Shown: one piece after another, positions 44,778 to 54,850 of the stretch
Position numbering within the stretch: the stretch's first letter is position 1
Layout: each line of letters begins with the position of its first letter
DNA from: Clostridium peptidivorans
GTDB taxonomy: Bacteria > Bacillota > Clostridia > Clostridiales > Clostridiaceae
DNA length: 64,000 nucleotides
Direction: 5' to 3'
Assembly: GCF_900205925.1 (NCBI RefSeq)
Contig: NZ_OAOD01000007.1
Location: 62,001-126,000, forward strand
Position numbers and translations under genes: made by a program
Notes under the pieces: generated by a model
What the model was told of the DNA's origin: nothing
Databases searched by the model: none
The model's input: the letters and a program-made list of their open reading frames with translations, nothing else

Positions 44778-46142
44778 TTATCTTAGTCTTATATATTTCC
44801 ACTTTCCTGTTTTAAACCTTATATAAACAAATAGCCATCTTACAAATTGATCTACAAATACTGCTATCCACGCTCCTGTTAAACCATATCCATATATATT
44901 CACAAATATATGTGCAAGTGCAACTCTAATTAATATTGCTCCGAAAAATGTAGCTATTAAAGGCCAAAATGTATCTCCTGCTCCTCTTAGTCCTCCTGCT
45001 AATATAAGCTGAGATGACTGAAATGGTTGAACTAGTGCTATTATTTTTAAAGCTATAGATGACTTTTGTATAATCTCCGGATCATTTGAATATAATCCTA
45101 CAAGCTGAGGCCCAAAGAAAAAGAATATTATAGCCATAAAAGTAGATATCATGGATCCAATTCTTCGTGTTTCCTTTGCATAATCTTCAGCCTTGGAAGG
45201 TTCGTTAGTTCCAAGGCTTCTACCTACTAATGATGAAGCTGCTATCCCAAAAGCCTGACCTGGTTGAAAGGAAAGACTTAATATATTTAGTGATATTTGA
45301 TGTGCTGCATAAACAACTGTTCCAAGTCCTGCAACTATTTTCACAAACAAAAGTATACCTATCCTTAAAGCCATCTGTTCTAAGGAGGCAGGTACACCTA
45401 TCTTTACTAAATTATATATAATATTTTTATTAAATTTAAAAGATTTATTTAAATTAAGTTTAATAATACTTTTACCTTTTATAACATACCTAAATAAAAG
45501 TATACTTGCAACCACATTGGATATAGCAGTAGATATTCCTGCTCCAGTAATGCCAAGGCTTGGAAATCCAAAAAGACCATATATAAGAAGTGCATTACCA
45601 ATAACATTTAAAAAGTTTGCTTTAAGGTTTATCTTCATAGGTATTTTAGTTTCACCAATTCCTCGAAGCGCCGCTGATATAGACATACTGAATGATTGAA
45701 ATATAAAACCTATCATAATAATTTTAAAATAAGTTTTGCCTACTTCTAAAGTGTCCGATTGTGCTCCCATGAACTTCATAATAGGCTCAGTAAACATTAT
45801 TCCCATTAATGATAGAGGTATTGCTAACATTATCAAACTTAATAGTATTACATGCTTTAATGTAGTTTCTATTTTTTCATTCTTACCAGCACCTAGGTAC
45901 CTAGCTACCATTGCTGTACCGCCTACATTTAACGCTTGAACAAGAGATAATCCTATAAATAAGGGTTGGTTTGTTATACCTACAGCTGCAACTGAAGCTG
46001 CTGCCATTGAATTATTATTAATTCTTCCGAGCATTATCATGTCTATCATACTAAAAAGTGATCCTAAAAGAAGCTCTACAAGAACAGGCCAGGCAATATT
46101 AATAACATCAGCTCTTGTAGAATTTTTCAGAAACATAAACAA
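44778..46142 (-). CDS. MATE-family multidrug efflux transporter
   Basis: A 454-residue transporter with 12 membrane segments and the MATE hallmarks: SMIDMIMLGRI (about residues 31-41), the mid-segments VKIGVPASLEQMALRIGILLF and a repeated GRSLGTNEPSKAEDYAKETRR (about residue 309), both halves having the same fold. It would export cationic drugs using sodium or proton gradients. It is separated from its neighbours and has no visible regulator. Confidence 0.9.
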   Translation of the reverse strand: MFMFLKNSTRADVINIAWPVLVELLLGSLFSMIDMIMLGRINNNSMAAASVAAVGITNQPLFIGLSLVQALNVGGTAMVARYLGAGKNEKIETTLKHVILLSLIMLAIPLSLMGIMFTEPIMKFMGAQSDTLEVGKTYFKIIMIGFIFQSFSMSISAALRGIGETKIPMKINLKANFLNVIGNALLIYGLFGFPSLGITGAGISTAISNVVASILLFRYVIKGKSIIKLNLNKSFKFNKNIIYNLVKIGVPASLEQMALRIGILLFVKIVAGLGTVVYAAHQISLNILSLSFQPGQAFGIAASSLVGRSLGTNEPSKAEDYAKETRRIGSMISTFMAIIFFFFGPQLVGLYSNDPEIIQKSSIALKIIALVQPFQSSQLILAGGLRGAGDTFWPLIATFFGAILIRVALAHIFVNIYGYGLTGAWIAVFVDQFVRWLFVYIRFKTGKWKYIRLR

Positions 46143-46275
46143 TTTATTTTTTTAGAATTTTTACATTCCAAGTCAGTCATTATCATTCTTCTTTCTATAA
46201 TATTTTATCTATACAATTTTTATTTTACATCACACCATTGCCATTTAGAAGCATATTTTCATATTGTTAACAAAT

Positions 46276-46320
46276 AAAAAGCACCCCGTCCATTTAATTT
46301 AGGATGAAGGGTGCATTTTT
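46276..46320 (-). terminator. Terminator after the thioesterase gene
   Basis: On the minus strand GCACCCTTCATCC and GGACGGGGTGC pair around TAAATTAAAT, followed by TTTTTATTTG. It lies just past the thioesterase stop. Confidence 0.85.
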
Positions 46321-46322
46321 TA

Positions 46323-46739
46323 TTATTTAAGTTTTTCTAGTTTACTCCAAAAATCTGGATTCTTCTTTTTAATATTTAGTATTTTAAAGTTTTCTTTATT
46401 TACAAAAGCCTGAATGGTTTTTCCTTCTGCAATAAGTTTATCATCTACTTCTCTTATAACCCTGTATTGTAAAGCTACCTTAATTGGAGTTAATTCCTCT
46501 AAAGTAGTTTCAATTATAAGGTTATCAGCATATTTTGCTCCTTGAAGGTATTTACATTGAGTTTCAATAAGCGGCATCATTATGCCCATATCTTCTATAT
46601 CCTTATAAGAAATACCTGATCCAATAATAAAGTCTTCTCTTGCAGTTTCAAAATATACATAATAATTAGAGTGGTGTACAATTCCCATTTGATCTGTTTC
46701 AGCATATCTCACCTTTAGTTTTGTTGTGCTCTTATACAT
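46323..46739 (-). CDS. Acyl-CoA thioesterase (YbgC-like, 4-hydroxybenzoyl-CoA thioesterase fold)
   Basis: A 138-residue hot-dog-fold enzyme with KVRYAETDQMGIVHHSNYYVYFE at the N-terminus (residues 9-31), where the Asp in ETDQMG is the typical catalytic residue, and a C-terminal AEGKTIQAFVNK. It probably hydrolyses short or medium acyl-CoA; YbgC in E. coli works with the acyl-chain pool. The start is chosen at ATG 46739; an upstream ATG at 46751 is too near its purine run. It stands 69 bp from the end of the ftsH operon. Confidence 0.85.
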   Translation of the reverse strand: MYKSTTKLKVRYAETDQMGIVHHSNYYVYFETAREDFIIGSGISYKDIEDMGIMMPLIETQCKYLQGAKYADNLIIETTLEELTPIKVALQYRVIREVDDKLIAEGKTIQAFVNKENFKILNIKKKNPDFWSKLEKLK

Positions 46740-46820
46740 AAAGACTATCATTCCCTTCTCTGGCTTGTAAGGCTCTATATCTCTTTCTTAAATATTTATT
46801 TTTGCCCCTTAACTCTTTTA

Positions 46821-48677
46821 TTAAACCTCTACCATATCATTTATATCATTATCATTTATATCATTATTTAAAATCTCCATAAATTCTTCACCTGATATGG
46901 TTTCTTTCTCCCACAAATATTTTGCCAATTCATTAAGCTTATCTTTATTTTCATTTAAAATATCACTTGCTTTTTTATAAGCTTCTTTGATTATTTTTAA
47001 AACTTCTGCATCTACCTTTGCTGCTGTTTCAGCAGAGCAAGCAAGAGATGCATCCCCTCCAAGATATTGATTTGATACAGTTTCTAGCGCCATCATGCTG
47101 AAGTCTTCACTCATACCATAACGTGTAACCATTGCTCTAGCTATTCTTGTTGCTTGTTCAATATCATTGGAAGCACCTGTGGTAATGGAATTGAATATAA
47201 CTTCCTCTGCAGCACGTCCGCCAGTAAAAGTAGTAATTTTATTAAGCATTTCTTCCTTGGACATTAAAACACGTTCGCCCTCTTCCACCTGCATAGTATA
47301 TCCAAGTGCACCAGAGGTTCTAGGAATAATGGTAATTTTATGAACAGGTGCAGTATTTTTTTGCTTTGCAGCAACTAAAGCGTGACCAATTTCATGATAA
47401 GCAACAATAAGTTTTTCTTTTGTTGGAACAACAGCACCCTTACGCTGATATCCTGCAATAACTGTTTCAATAGATTCATCAAAATCAGATTGATTTACTT
47501 CCATTCGATTACTTCTTACCGCTCTTAAGGCCGCCTCATTTGCAATGTTTGCAAGTTCTGCACCTGATGCTCCAGAAGTTGCTCTTGCTACTTTATTATA
47601 ATCAATATTTGTATCTACTTTAATTTTTTTAGTATGCACCTTTAAGATTTCCTCACGTCCCTTTAAATCAGGAAGTTCTACTGGGACACGTCTATCAAAT
47701 CTACCAGGTCTTAAAAGAGCCTTATCTAATATTTCAGGACGATTGGTTGCAGCAAGAATTACAACTCCCTTGCCCCCATCAAATCCATCCATTTCGGTTA
47801 ATAATTGATTCAGTGTTTGTTCTCTTTCGTCATTTCCAGTCATACCAGAATTGTCACGTTTTTTCCCAATAGCATCAATTTCATCTATGAATACAATACA
47901 AGGAGCTTTTTCCTGTGCCTGTTTAAATAAATCTCGCACTCTTGCTGCACCCATACCTACAAACATCTCAACAAATTCAGAACCTGAAATAGAGAAAAAT
48001 GGTACCTTAGCTTCTCCAGCAACAGCCTGAGCTAGTAGTGTTTTACCAGTACCTGGAGGACCAACGAGCAACGCTCCCTTTGGAAGTCGTGCTCCAATTT
48101 CTTTGTATTTATCAGGTCTATGCAGGAAATCTACAATTTCAGTAAGTGCTTCTTTTGCCTCATCCTGGCCTGCAACATCCACAAATGTCTTACCTGTTTG
48201 TGCAGCAACATACACTTTGGCATTACTTTTTCCAAAACTCATTCTGTTCCCCATGGTGCCCATTTTCTTTTGCATGATCCTTCCAAGTAGCTGCCCCATT
48301 CCTATGAAAAAAAGCATTGGTAAAATCCAATTCATTAGAAAATTATTAAGTGGAGAATTTTCTTTAGGAATTACTTTGGAAAACTTAACTCCAGAAGTTT
48401 TCAAGCTATTCACAAGATTAGGATCATCTAATTTTCCTGTAACATATATAGTTTCTTTTCCATCAACATTAGAACTAAATGTAATCTTTGTATCCTGTAT
48501 TTCAACAGTATTTATTTTCTTTTCATTTACCATTTTTAAAAATGTTCCATAATCAACTTCAACAATACGTTGTTTTTGAAGACTAGGCATTAAAAATGCA
48601 TTAAGCATCATAATACCTATAAATGCTATGATATAATAATAAAATAATGGATTTTTAGGTTTTTTTATATTTTTCAT
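46821..48677 (-). CDS. ftsH: ATP-dependent zinc metalloprotease FtsH
   Basis: This 618-residue protease has two N-terminal membrane helices (about residues 12-30 and 108-128) with an outside domain between, an AAA ATPase with Walker A GPPGTGKT (about residue 203), Walker B VFIDEIDAIG, SRH region ATNRPEILDKALLRPGRFDR, and the zinc site HEIGH (about 421-425). It degrades membrane and misfolded proteins. It lies 32 bp after a marR-type gene on the same strand, an unusual partner, which suggests drug- or stress-linked control of an accessory FtsH. The expected ftsH near tilS/hpt would be elsewhere. Confidence 0.95.
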   Translation of the reverse strand: MKNIKKPKNPLFYYYIIAFIGIMMLNAFLMPSLQKQRIVEVDYGTFLKMVNEKKINTVEIQDTKITFSSNVDGKETIYVTGKLDDPNLVNSLKTSGVKFSKVIPKENSPLNNFLMNWILPMLFFIGMGQLLGRIMQKKMGTMGNRMSFGKSNAKVYVAAQTGKTFVDVAGQDEAKEALTEIVDFLHRPDKYKEIGARLPKGALLVGPPGTGKTLLAQAVAGEAKVPFFSISGSEFVEMFVGMGAARVRDLFKQAQEKAPCIVFIDEIDAIGKKRDNSGMTGNDEREQTLNQLLTEMDGFDGGKGVVILAATNRPEILDKALLRPGRFDRRVPVELPDLKGREEILKVHTKKIKVDTNIDYNKVARATSGASGAELANIANEAALRAVRSNRMEVNQSDFDESIETVIAGYQRKGAVVPTKEKLIVAYHEIGHALVAAKQKNTAPVHKITIIPRTSGALGYTMQVEEGERVLMSKEEMLNKITTFTGGRAAEEVIFNSITTGASNDIEQATRIARAMVTRYGMSEDFSMMALETVSNQYLGGDASLACSAETAAKVDAEVLKIIKEAYKKASDILNENKDKLNELAKYLWEKETISGEEFMEILNNDINDNDINDMVEV

Positions 48678-48709
48678 TTTTATTAATGCTCCTTATCTTA
48701 TTTATTTTC

Positions 48710-49162
48710 TTATAAACTTATATCCAAATCATTTATCTGCTGTAATAAAAAATTTAATTTTTGTAGCCCTTGAATAATGTCATTTATATTTTCTGTAGAT
48801 TCGTTTTTTAAGCAAACGTTAAACTTTTTTGTAAGCAAAGCTTCGATATCTAAAATAGCATTTTCTCCTTTTTCAGATAAATGAACTTTTACAACTCTTT
48901 CATCACTCTTATCTCGAACACGGTTTAAAAATCCTTCTTTTTCTAACTTTCTACACATGGCTGAAATATTTGCTCCCGCTACACATAAGCTCTTTCCTAA
49001 ACTTCCAATTGTTTGTTCTTGCTCTCTAACATCTTTAAGTATTCTTACCTGCATAGAAGTCAATCCATATTTATCATACATAGGACGGAAAACACTATCC
49101 TTTTTTAATGATATATCTCTAAACAAATTCCAGATGGTATTATTAAAATCCATAACCTCCAT
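48710..49162 (-). CDS. MarR-family transcriptional regulator
   Basis: A 150-residue winged-helix protein: the recognition helix region IGSLGKSLCVAGANISAMCRKLEKEGFL (about residues 53-80) followed by the wing NRVRDKSDERVVKVHLSEKG with Asp-Arg pairs (about 81-100). A start at ATG 49162 has GGAGG 8 nt upstream. It precedes ftsH by 32 bp and probably controls that gene and itself; a perfect 11-bp inverted repeat lies 47 bp upstream. The trigger is unknown. Confidence 0.92.
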   Translation of the reverse strand: MEVMDFNNTIWNLFRDISLKKDSVFRPMYDKYGLTSMQVRILKDVREQEQTIGSLGKSLCVAGANISAMCRKLEKEGFLNRVRDKSDERVVKVHLSEKGENAILDIEALLTKKFNVCLKNESTENINDIIQGLQKLNFLLQQINDLDISL

Positions 49163-49208
49163 ATTCTATTCCTCCAAACTTTTTGTAAACATTCACTATA
49201 TTATATAT

Positions 49209-49243
49209 ACAATATAAATAATATGTTTTATAATTTATATTGT
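49209..49243. promoter_or_regulatory. Inverted-repeat operator candidate between marR and cls
   Basis: ACAATATAAAT (49209-49219) and ATTTATATTGT (49233-49243) are exact inverted arms around 13 bp. It lies in the divergent region between marR-ftsH and cls and is AT-rich like many MarR sites. Assignment to MarR is inference. Confidence 0.6.
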
Positions 49244-49338
49244 CAATATACAGGATAATTAATTAATAAATTAGTAATAAATATTTATTAAAGTTTTTAT
49301 CTATAGTATAAATTATAATTCAAAAGGAAGTCATATTT

Positions 49339-50874
49339 ATGAAAAAATTATTAAGATTACTTTTTAGCAGAGCAGTTTTAGTAGGGTGTGCTATTCTTAT
49401 TCAGGTTTTTACTCTTGTTATTATGATCTGGAAATTTGGAAATTATTTTATTTATTTTAATACTGTTAGCTCTTTACTCAGTGCAATTGCAGTGTTATGG
49501 ATTGTAAATAATAATAGGAACCCTGCATATAAGATAGCATGGATAATTCCCATTATGTTATTTCCTATTTTTGGTGGCCTTTTTTATCTAATGTTTGGAA
49601 GAAGCCAACTTAGTAAGCGTAATAAACGAAAAATGAAATACATTTATAATACAATGTCTCCTGCTTTAAATCAAGATGAAAATATCATAACTGAAATTGC
49701 GCTTCAAGATAAAAATGCTGCTGGTCAAGCACTTTATGTAGAGAAATATTCCTCATGTCCTATATATAGAAATTCATTTTCTGAATATTTAACACCTGGG
49801 GAAGTAAAATTTGAAAGATTAAAGGAAGAATTAAAAAAGGCACAGAAATATATATTTTTAGAATATTTTATTATTGAAGAAGGAGTTATGTGGAATTCTA
49901 TTTTAGATATTCTCACCGAAAAAGTAAACCAAGGTGTAGATGTTCGTGTGATTTATGATGATTTTGGATGTTTAACAAAACTTCCATATAAATATGACAA
50001 GCATCTCAAGAAGTTAGGAATCAAGTGCTGTGCGTTTAATCCTCTTATTCCTGTTCTTTCAATAAGAATAAACAATCGCGATCATCGTAAAATTGCTGTA
50101 ATTGATGGACATACAGCCTTTACAGGTGGAATTAATCTTGCAGATGAATATATAAACGCCTGCGAAAAATATGGACACTGGAAGGATTCTGCCATTATGA
50201 TTCAAGGTGAAGCAGTTTGGAACTTTACAGTTATGTTTCTTTCTTTATGGAACTATTTAAATAATACAGATGAAGGTTATGAAAAATATAAGCCTTTATC
50301 ATATACTCAAAATGAGCTTGAAAAGGATGGTTACATACTTCCTTTTGCTGATACTCCCTTAGATGGAGAAGCTTTAGGTGAATCTGTATATATGAACTTA
50401 ATTAATAGTGCAAAGGATTATATATATATATATACTCCTTATTTAATTCTTGACCATGAAATGACTGTTGCCCTATCTTTGGCAGCAAAACGTGGAATTG
50501 ATGTTAGAATTGTAACCCCTTTCATTCCCGACAAAATCTATGTTCATGCAGTAACCCGTTCATATTATAGGCCTTTAATTGAAAGCGGTGTGAAAATTTA
50601 TGAATACACCCCTGGTTTCATTCATGCTAAGTCCATTGTAGTAGACGATGATTTTGCTGTAATAGGTACTATTAATCTTGACTATAGAAGTCTTTATCTT
50701 CACTTTGAATGTGCAGTATTGATGTACAAAACAAGGAGCGTTTTTGAAATTAAAGATGATTTTATTGATACACTAAAGAAATGCAAAATTATTAATTTAG
50801 ATGAATATAAAAATATACCATGGTATAAAAAATTTATCTTATTAATTTTACGTGTATTTGCTCCATTAATGTAA
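49339..50874 (+). CDS. cls: Cardiolipin synthase
   Basis: This 511-residue phospholipase-D family enzyme has two N-terminal membrane helices (about residues 12-32 and 39-60 area), then two HKD motifs: NRDHRKIAVIDGHTAFTGGIN (about 226-246) and FIHAKSIVVDDDFAVIGTINLD (about 423-444). It joins two phosphatidylglycerols into cardiolipin. It diverges from marR-ftsH. An AAGGAAG site precedes the ATG. Repeat copy E begins 9 bp after its stop. Confidence 0.94.
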   Translation: MKKLLRLLFSRAVLVGCAILIQVFTLVIMIWKFGNYFIYFNTVSSLLSAIAVLWIVNNNRNPAYKIAWIIPIMLFPIFGGLFYLMFGRSQLSKRNKRKMKYIYNTMSPALNQDENIITEIALQDKNAAGQALYVEKYSSCPIYRNSFSEYLTPGEVKFERLKEELKKAQKYIFLEYFIIEEGVMWNSILDILTEKVNQGVDVRVIYDDFGCLTKLPYKYDKHLKKLGIKCCAFNPLIPVLSIRINNRDHRKIAVIDGHTAFTGGINLADEYINACEKYGHWKDSAIMIQGEAVWNFTVMFLSLWNYLNNTDEGYEKYKPLSYTQNELEKDGYILPFADTPLDGEALGESVYMNLINSAKDYIYIYTPYLILDHEMTVALSLAAKRGIDVRIVTPFIPDKIYVHAVTRSYYRPLIESGVKIYEYTPGFIHAKSIVVDDDFAVIGTINLDYRSLYLHFECAVLMYKTRSVFEIKDDFIDTLKKCKIINLDEYKNIPWYKKFILLILRVFAPLM

Positions 50875-50882
50875 AAAATTAT

Positions 50883-51199
50883 GGCATTTTAATATTGTTG
50901 AATCCAAGTATGGGATTTGCATGATTAATGAAACATCTCAGTAGCCTGAGATGTGCTGATTTATAACGAAATCATAGATTTCTATAAATCATACAGCCGT
51001 TCACTACGCAAAAAAGCTCTAATATTTCTGAATTTAAACACCTAAGCCTCCTAAACTCACTGTCGCTCAGACAATAGAAGGCTCTTAACGGTGTCTTAAA
51101 TTCAGAAATAAAGAGCTTTTAGTGCTTGTTCAATGCTTTCTACAATGCAAATCCTATACTTATATATTCAACATTAAAAATATCACTCAAACTGCTGAA
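50883..51199 (+). repeat. Copy E of the long palindromic 3'-end repeat family, with inserted module
   Basis: Core 50883-51186. The ends pair, left and right internal loops match the family (GTTCACTACGCAAA and GCTTGTTCAATGC), and the tip CTGTCGCTCAGACA has one change. Relative to copies A and D it has an insert of about 70 bp in the left arm carrying two hairpins: ACATCTCA/TGAGATGT (50933-50954) and a nested 33-bp palindrome (50958-50990). It begins 9 bp after the cls stop and points with cls. Confidence 0.88.
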
Positions 51200-51203
51200 T
51201 GAT

Positions 51204-51227
51204 GGAATTTCGCTTTAGCGAAATTCC
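51204..51227. repeat. Short palindrome after the htpG stop
   Basis: GGAATTTCGCTTTAGCGAAATTCC is a 24-bp near-perfect hairpin 5 bp beyond the htpG stop. It lacks a T-run on the minus strand, so it is a weak terminator at best. Confidence 0.5.
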
Positions 51228-51231
51228 TTAA

Positions 51232-53112
51232 TTACTTCATCAATTTGCAGATATTATTTGTAAATTCTACTGGGTCACTTATAGATAATCCATCAATAAG
51301 AAGTGCTTGATTATATAGTACACTTGTGTATAAGTTAAGTTTATCTTTATCATTTTCATAAGCATCTTTTAATGATTTAAACACATCGTGATTTATGTTT
51401 ATTTCTAAAACTTTGTCTGCTTTCACATTTTCATTATTTGGCATGGAATTTAATATTTTTTCCATTTCTATTGTAAGTTCACCTTGGCTAGAAAGACATA
51501 CAGGATGATTTTTTAATCTCTTTGATGCCTTAACACTAGCTACTTTATCTGATAAAATATTTTTCATATGTTCAAATATTTCTTTAGTTTCTTTATCATC
51601 TACATTTAAAGAATTATCATTTTCTTCTGCTTCTATACCTAAGTCACCACTGGATACAGACTTAAATTCTTTATCTTTGTAACTCATTATCATTCTTACC
51701 GCAAATTCATCTATGTCATCGGTAAAGTATAAGATTTCATATCCCTTATCCGATACAAGTTCTGCTTGGGGTAACTTTTCAATTCTTTCAACTGATTCTC
51801 CTGCAGCATAATAAATATATTTTTGCTCTTCAGGCATTCTAGAAACATATTCACCTAAAGTTACCATCTTTTTCTCTTTTGATGAATAAAACATTAATAA
51901 GTCCTGTAATACATCTTTATTACTTCCAAAGTCACTGTATACACCGTACTTTAGCTGTCTTCCAAAGGACTTATAAAACTCTTCATATTTATCTCTTTGA
52001 TTTTTTAGCATATTTTCTAATTCGCTTTTTATTTTAGACTTAATATTCTTAGCAATAAGCTTTAATTGTCTATCATGCTGAAGCATTTCTCTAGATATAT
52101 TAAGAGATAAATCTTCAGAATCCACCATACCTTTTACAAAGCTAAAATAATCTGGTAATAAATCTGCACACTTATTCATAATCATAACGCCATTTGAATA
52201 TAGCTCTAAGCCTTTTTCATATTCTCTTGTATAAAAATCATATGGCATTTTTTCTGGAATAAATAAAATTGCATTATAGCTTACTGTTCCTTCAGCTTTA
52301 ATATGAATATGTTTTAATGGTTTATCAAAGCCATAGTGCTTTTCAGCATAAAAATTGCTATAATCTTCATCTGTAAGTTCATTTTTATTCTTTTTCCATA
52401 TAGGAATCATACTATTTACAACTTGTTCCTCTGTATACTCTTCGTATTCTTTTTCGCTGCCTTCTTTAAGTCTACTTTTAGTTACGTTCATTTTAATAGG
52501 ATATCTGATAAAATCAGAGTATTTCTTAATAATAGATTTTAATCTGTGTTCTTCTAAGTATTCATCAAAGTTTTCATCTTCTGTATTTTCTTTTATCCTA
52601 AGTATAATTTCTGTACCAACTGAATCTTTCTCACATTGTTCAATAGTATAACCTTCTGCACCTCTGGATTCCCATTTATAAGCTGTATCACTCCCAAAAG
52701 CTCTACTAATAACAGTAACAGTATCTGCTACCATAAATGCAGAATAAAATCCTACACCAAATTGACCAATTATGTCATAGCCATCTTTAAGTTCATTTTC
52801 TTTTTTAAATGCTAGGGATCCACTTTTTGCTATAACCCCAAGATTTTCTTCAAGTTCTTCTTTTGTCATTCCTATACCAGTGTCAGAGATCTTTAATATT
52901 CTATTTTCCTTGTCCATAACTAATTTAATATAGTAGTTATCATTTTCAAATGTTAAAGACTCATCTGTTAATGCTTTGTAATAAATTTTATCCATTGCAT
53001 CACTAGCATTAGAAATAAGTTCTCTTAAAAAAATCTCCCTATGAGTATAAATTGAATTGATCATCATGTCTAAAAGTTTTTTAGACTCTGCCTTAAACTC
53101 TTTTGTTTCCAA
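51232..53112 (-). CDS. htpG: Hsp90-family chaperone HtpG
   Basis: A 626-residue chaperone with the GHKL ATPase motifs NASDAMDK (about residues 35-42), SDTGIGMT (about 74), and [14 protein letters not shown] (about 114-127), middle domain and dimerization end. It helps fold client proteins under stress. A CIRCE site lies just upstream, so HrcA should repress it and heat should induce it, as known for groE and dnaK in Firmicutes. The promoter is near-consensus. Length is normal. Confidence 0.97.
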   Translation of the reverse strand: METKEFKAESKKLLDMMINSIYTHREIFLRELISNASDAMDKIYYKALTDESLTFENDNYYIKLVMDKENRILKISDTGIGMTKEELEENLGVIAKSGSLAFKKENELKDGYDIIGQFGVGFYSAFMVADTVTVISRAFGSDTAYKWESRGAEGYTIEQCEKDSVGTEIILRIKENTEDENFDEYLEEHRLKSIIKKYSDFIRYPIKMNVTKSRLKEGSEKEYEEYTEEQVVNSMIPIWKKNKNELTDEDYSNFYAEKHYGFDKPLKHIHIKAEGTVSYNAILFIPEKMPYDFYTREYEKGLELYSNGVMIMNKCADLLPDYFSFVKGMVDSEDLSLNISREMLQHDRQLKLIAKNIKSKIKSELENMLKNQRDKYEEFYKSFGRQLKYGVYSDFGSNKDVLQDLLMFYSSKEKKMVTLGEYVSRMPEEQKYIYYAAGESVERIEKLPQAELVSDKGYEILYFTDDIDEFAVRMIMSYKDKEFKSVSSGDLGIEAEENDNSLNVDDKETKEIFEHMKNILSDKVASVKASKRLKNHPVCLSSQGELTIEMEKILNSMPNNENVKADKVLEININHDVFKSLKDAYENDKDKLNLYTSVLYNQALLIDGLSISDPVEFTNNICKLMK

Positions 53113-53161
53113 TTAAATCTTCTCCCTTCGTAATAAAAATCATATATTTTAAAATTTTCTA

Positions 53162-53188
53162 TTAGCACTCTCGCTCATCGAGTGCTAA
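53162..53188 (-). promoter_or_regulatory. CIRCE operator (HrcA site)
   Basis: TTAGCACTC, 9 bp, GAGTGCTAA is an exact CIRCE inverted repeat. It lies about 50 bp upstream of the htpG start in its leader, on the transcript side of the promoter. Confidence 0.97.
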
Positions 53189-53199
53189 CCCTTAGTTTT

Positions 53200-53228
53200 T
53201 ATATATCACAATTAAAACTTTATGTCAA
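53200..53228 (-). promoter_or_regulatory. htpG promoter
   Basis: On the minus strand TTGACA, a 17-bp spacer and TATATA form a sigma-A promoter placed 11 bp before the CIRCE element. Confidence 0.85.
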
Positions 53229-53336
53229 TACTTCTTAACTTATCCCTTTTATTCCATTAAATTAGCTTTGTTGATTGTCCTATTACTAATTCACAAAAAA
53301 ATGATTGATAATTGCTTCAATAACTATCATCCCTTT

Positions 53337-54809
53337 TTATCTTCCATATAATTTTGTAATCTTTCGTATTTTGTATATCAATTTATCATTAAATTCATCT
53401 TTAAGCAGTCTCCATCTCCAGTTATCACCAACTGTTGAAGGCTTATTAATTCTTGCCTCATTACCTAATCCTAAATAATCTTGCATTGGTATAATTGCCA
53501 AATTGGCAACGCTTGAAAGAGCTGCTCTAATAAATTTCCAATTAACATCTTTATCATTAGTAATATCCAAGTAGTCCATGGCAAGCTTTTTATCTTGAAA
53601 ATTAAGATTTTCATACCATCCCAAAATAGTTTCATTATCATGAGTACCAGTGTACACCACAGAATTTCCACAATAATTATGCGGCAAATAATCACTTTCT
53701 TCTCTGGAATCAAAAGCAAATTCTAACACTTTCATTCCTGGATATCCTGTTTTCTTTACAAGATCCAAAACACTTTCTGTTAGGAATCCTAAATCTTCAG
53801 CAATTATATTCAAGCTGCCAAGCTTATCTTTTAATTCTTTAAAAATGGCATAATTAGGTCCTTTTTTCCATATGCCATTTTCTGCTGTTGCTTCTCCATA
53901 TGGTATAGAATAATATTCATCAAATCCTCTAAAATGGTCTATACGTACAACGTCATATAAATTTAAAGAATAAGAAATTCTTTGAATCCACCAAGCATAA
54001 GAAGTACTTTTATGATTCTCCCAATTATAAAGAGGATTCCCCCACAATTGTCCCGTCTTTGAAAATGCATCTGGCGGACAACCTGCTACTGCAATTGGAT
54101 TCCTACTTTCATCAAGTTGAAATAATTCTGGATGCGACCAGGCATCTGCACTATCAAAAGCAACATAAATTGGGATATCTCCAATAATTTTAATACCACA
54201 TTTATTAGCATAGCTTTTTAATTTTGACCATTGTAAAGTAAATACAAATTGCAAAAACTTATAAAATGTAATTTCATCTACGTACTTATTTTTAAATCTT
54301 TCTATTGCTGATGTTTCTCTCGCTTTAATATCATTTTCCCACTTGCTCCAACTACTGCCGCCAAAATGATTTTTAACGGACATATAAAGTGCGTAGTCTT
54401 CTAGCCAATAGGCATTTTTACTGACAAACTCTTTAAATTCTCTTGTTTTACTGATCCTACTTCTCTCGTAAGCAGTTCTTAATATCTTAAATCTAGATAA
54501 ATATATTTTTTCATAATCTATATATCGACTGTTATTTCCAAAGTCATAGGCATTACATTCCTCCTTAGTTAAATACCCTTCATCTATTAATGTTTCCAAA
54601 TCAATAAAGTAGGGGTTACCAGCAAAAGTAGAAAAAGATTGGTATGGCGAGTCCCCATATGCTGTAGGCCCTAAGGGAAGTATTTGCCAATAACTCTGCC
54701 CTGCCTTTTTTAGTTCATCTATGAAGTGATATGCATCTTTGGAAAATGATCCTATTCCATACTTTGAGGGTAAACTAGCAATTGGTAGTAATATTCCGCT
54801 GCTTCTCAT
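53337..54809 (-). CDS. malQ: 4-alpha-glucanotransferase
   Basis: A 490-residue GH77 amylomaltase: N-terminus MRSSGILLPIASLPSKYGIG, then GDIPIYVAFDSADAW (about residues 202-216), VRIDHFRGFDEYYSIP (about 282-297) with the catalytic Asp, IIAEDLG (about 330) and VYTGTHDNETILGWY (about 378). It rearranges maltodextrins. It ends the minus-strand operon with the ABC transporter (42 bp after the second permease gene), so maltodextrin is the likely substrate of the transporter. Confidence 0.95.
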   Translation of the reverse strand: MRSSGILLPIASLPSKYGIGSFSKDAYHFIDELKKAGQSYWQILPLGPTAYGDSPYQSFSTFAGNPYFIDLETLIDEGYLTKEECNAYDFGNNSRYIDYEKIYLSRFKILRTAYERSRISKTREFKEFVSKNAYWLEDYALYMSVKNHFGGSSWSKWENDIKARETSAIERFKNKYVDEITFYKFLQFVFTLQWSKLKSYANKCGIKIIGDIPIYVAFDSADAWSHPELFQLDESRNPIAVAGCPPDAFSKTGQLWGNPLYNWENHKSTSYAWWIQRISYSLNLYDVVRIDHFRGFDEYYSIPYGEATAENGIWKKGPNYAIFKELKDKLGSLNIIAEDLGFLTESVLDLVKKTGYPGMKVLEFAFDSREESDYLPHNYCGNSVVYTGTHDNETILGWYENLNFQDKKLAMDYLDITNDKDVNWKFIRAALSSVANLAIIPMQDYLGLGNEARINKPSTVGDNWRWRLLKDEFNDKLIYKIRKITKLYGR

Positions 54810-54850
54810 TTCTTCCCTCCTTTACCACATAAGTATTATAAGAATCTAAT

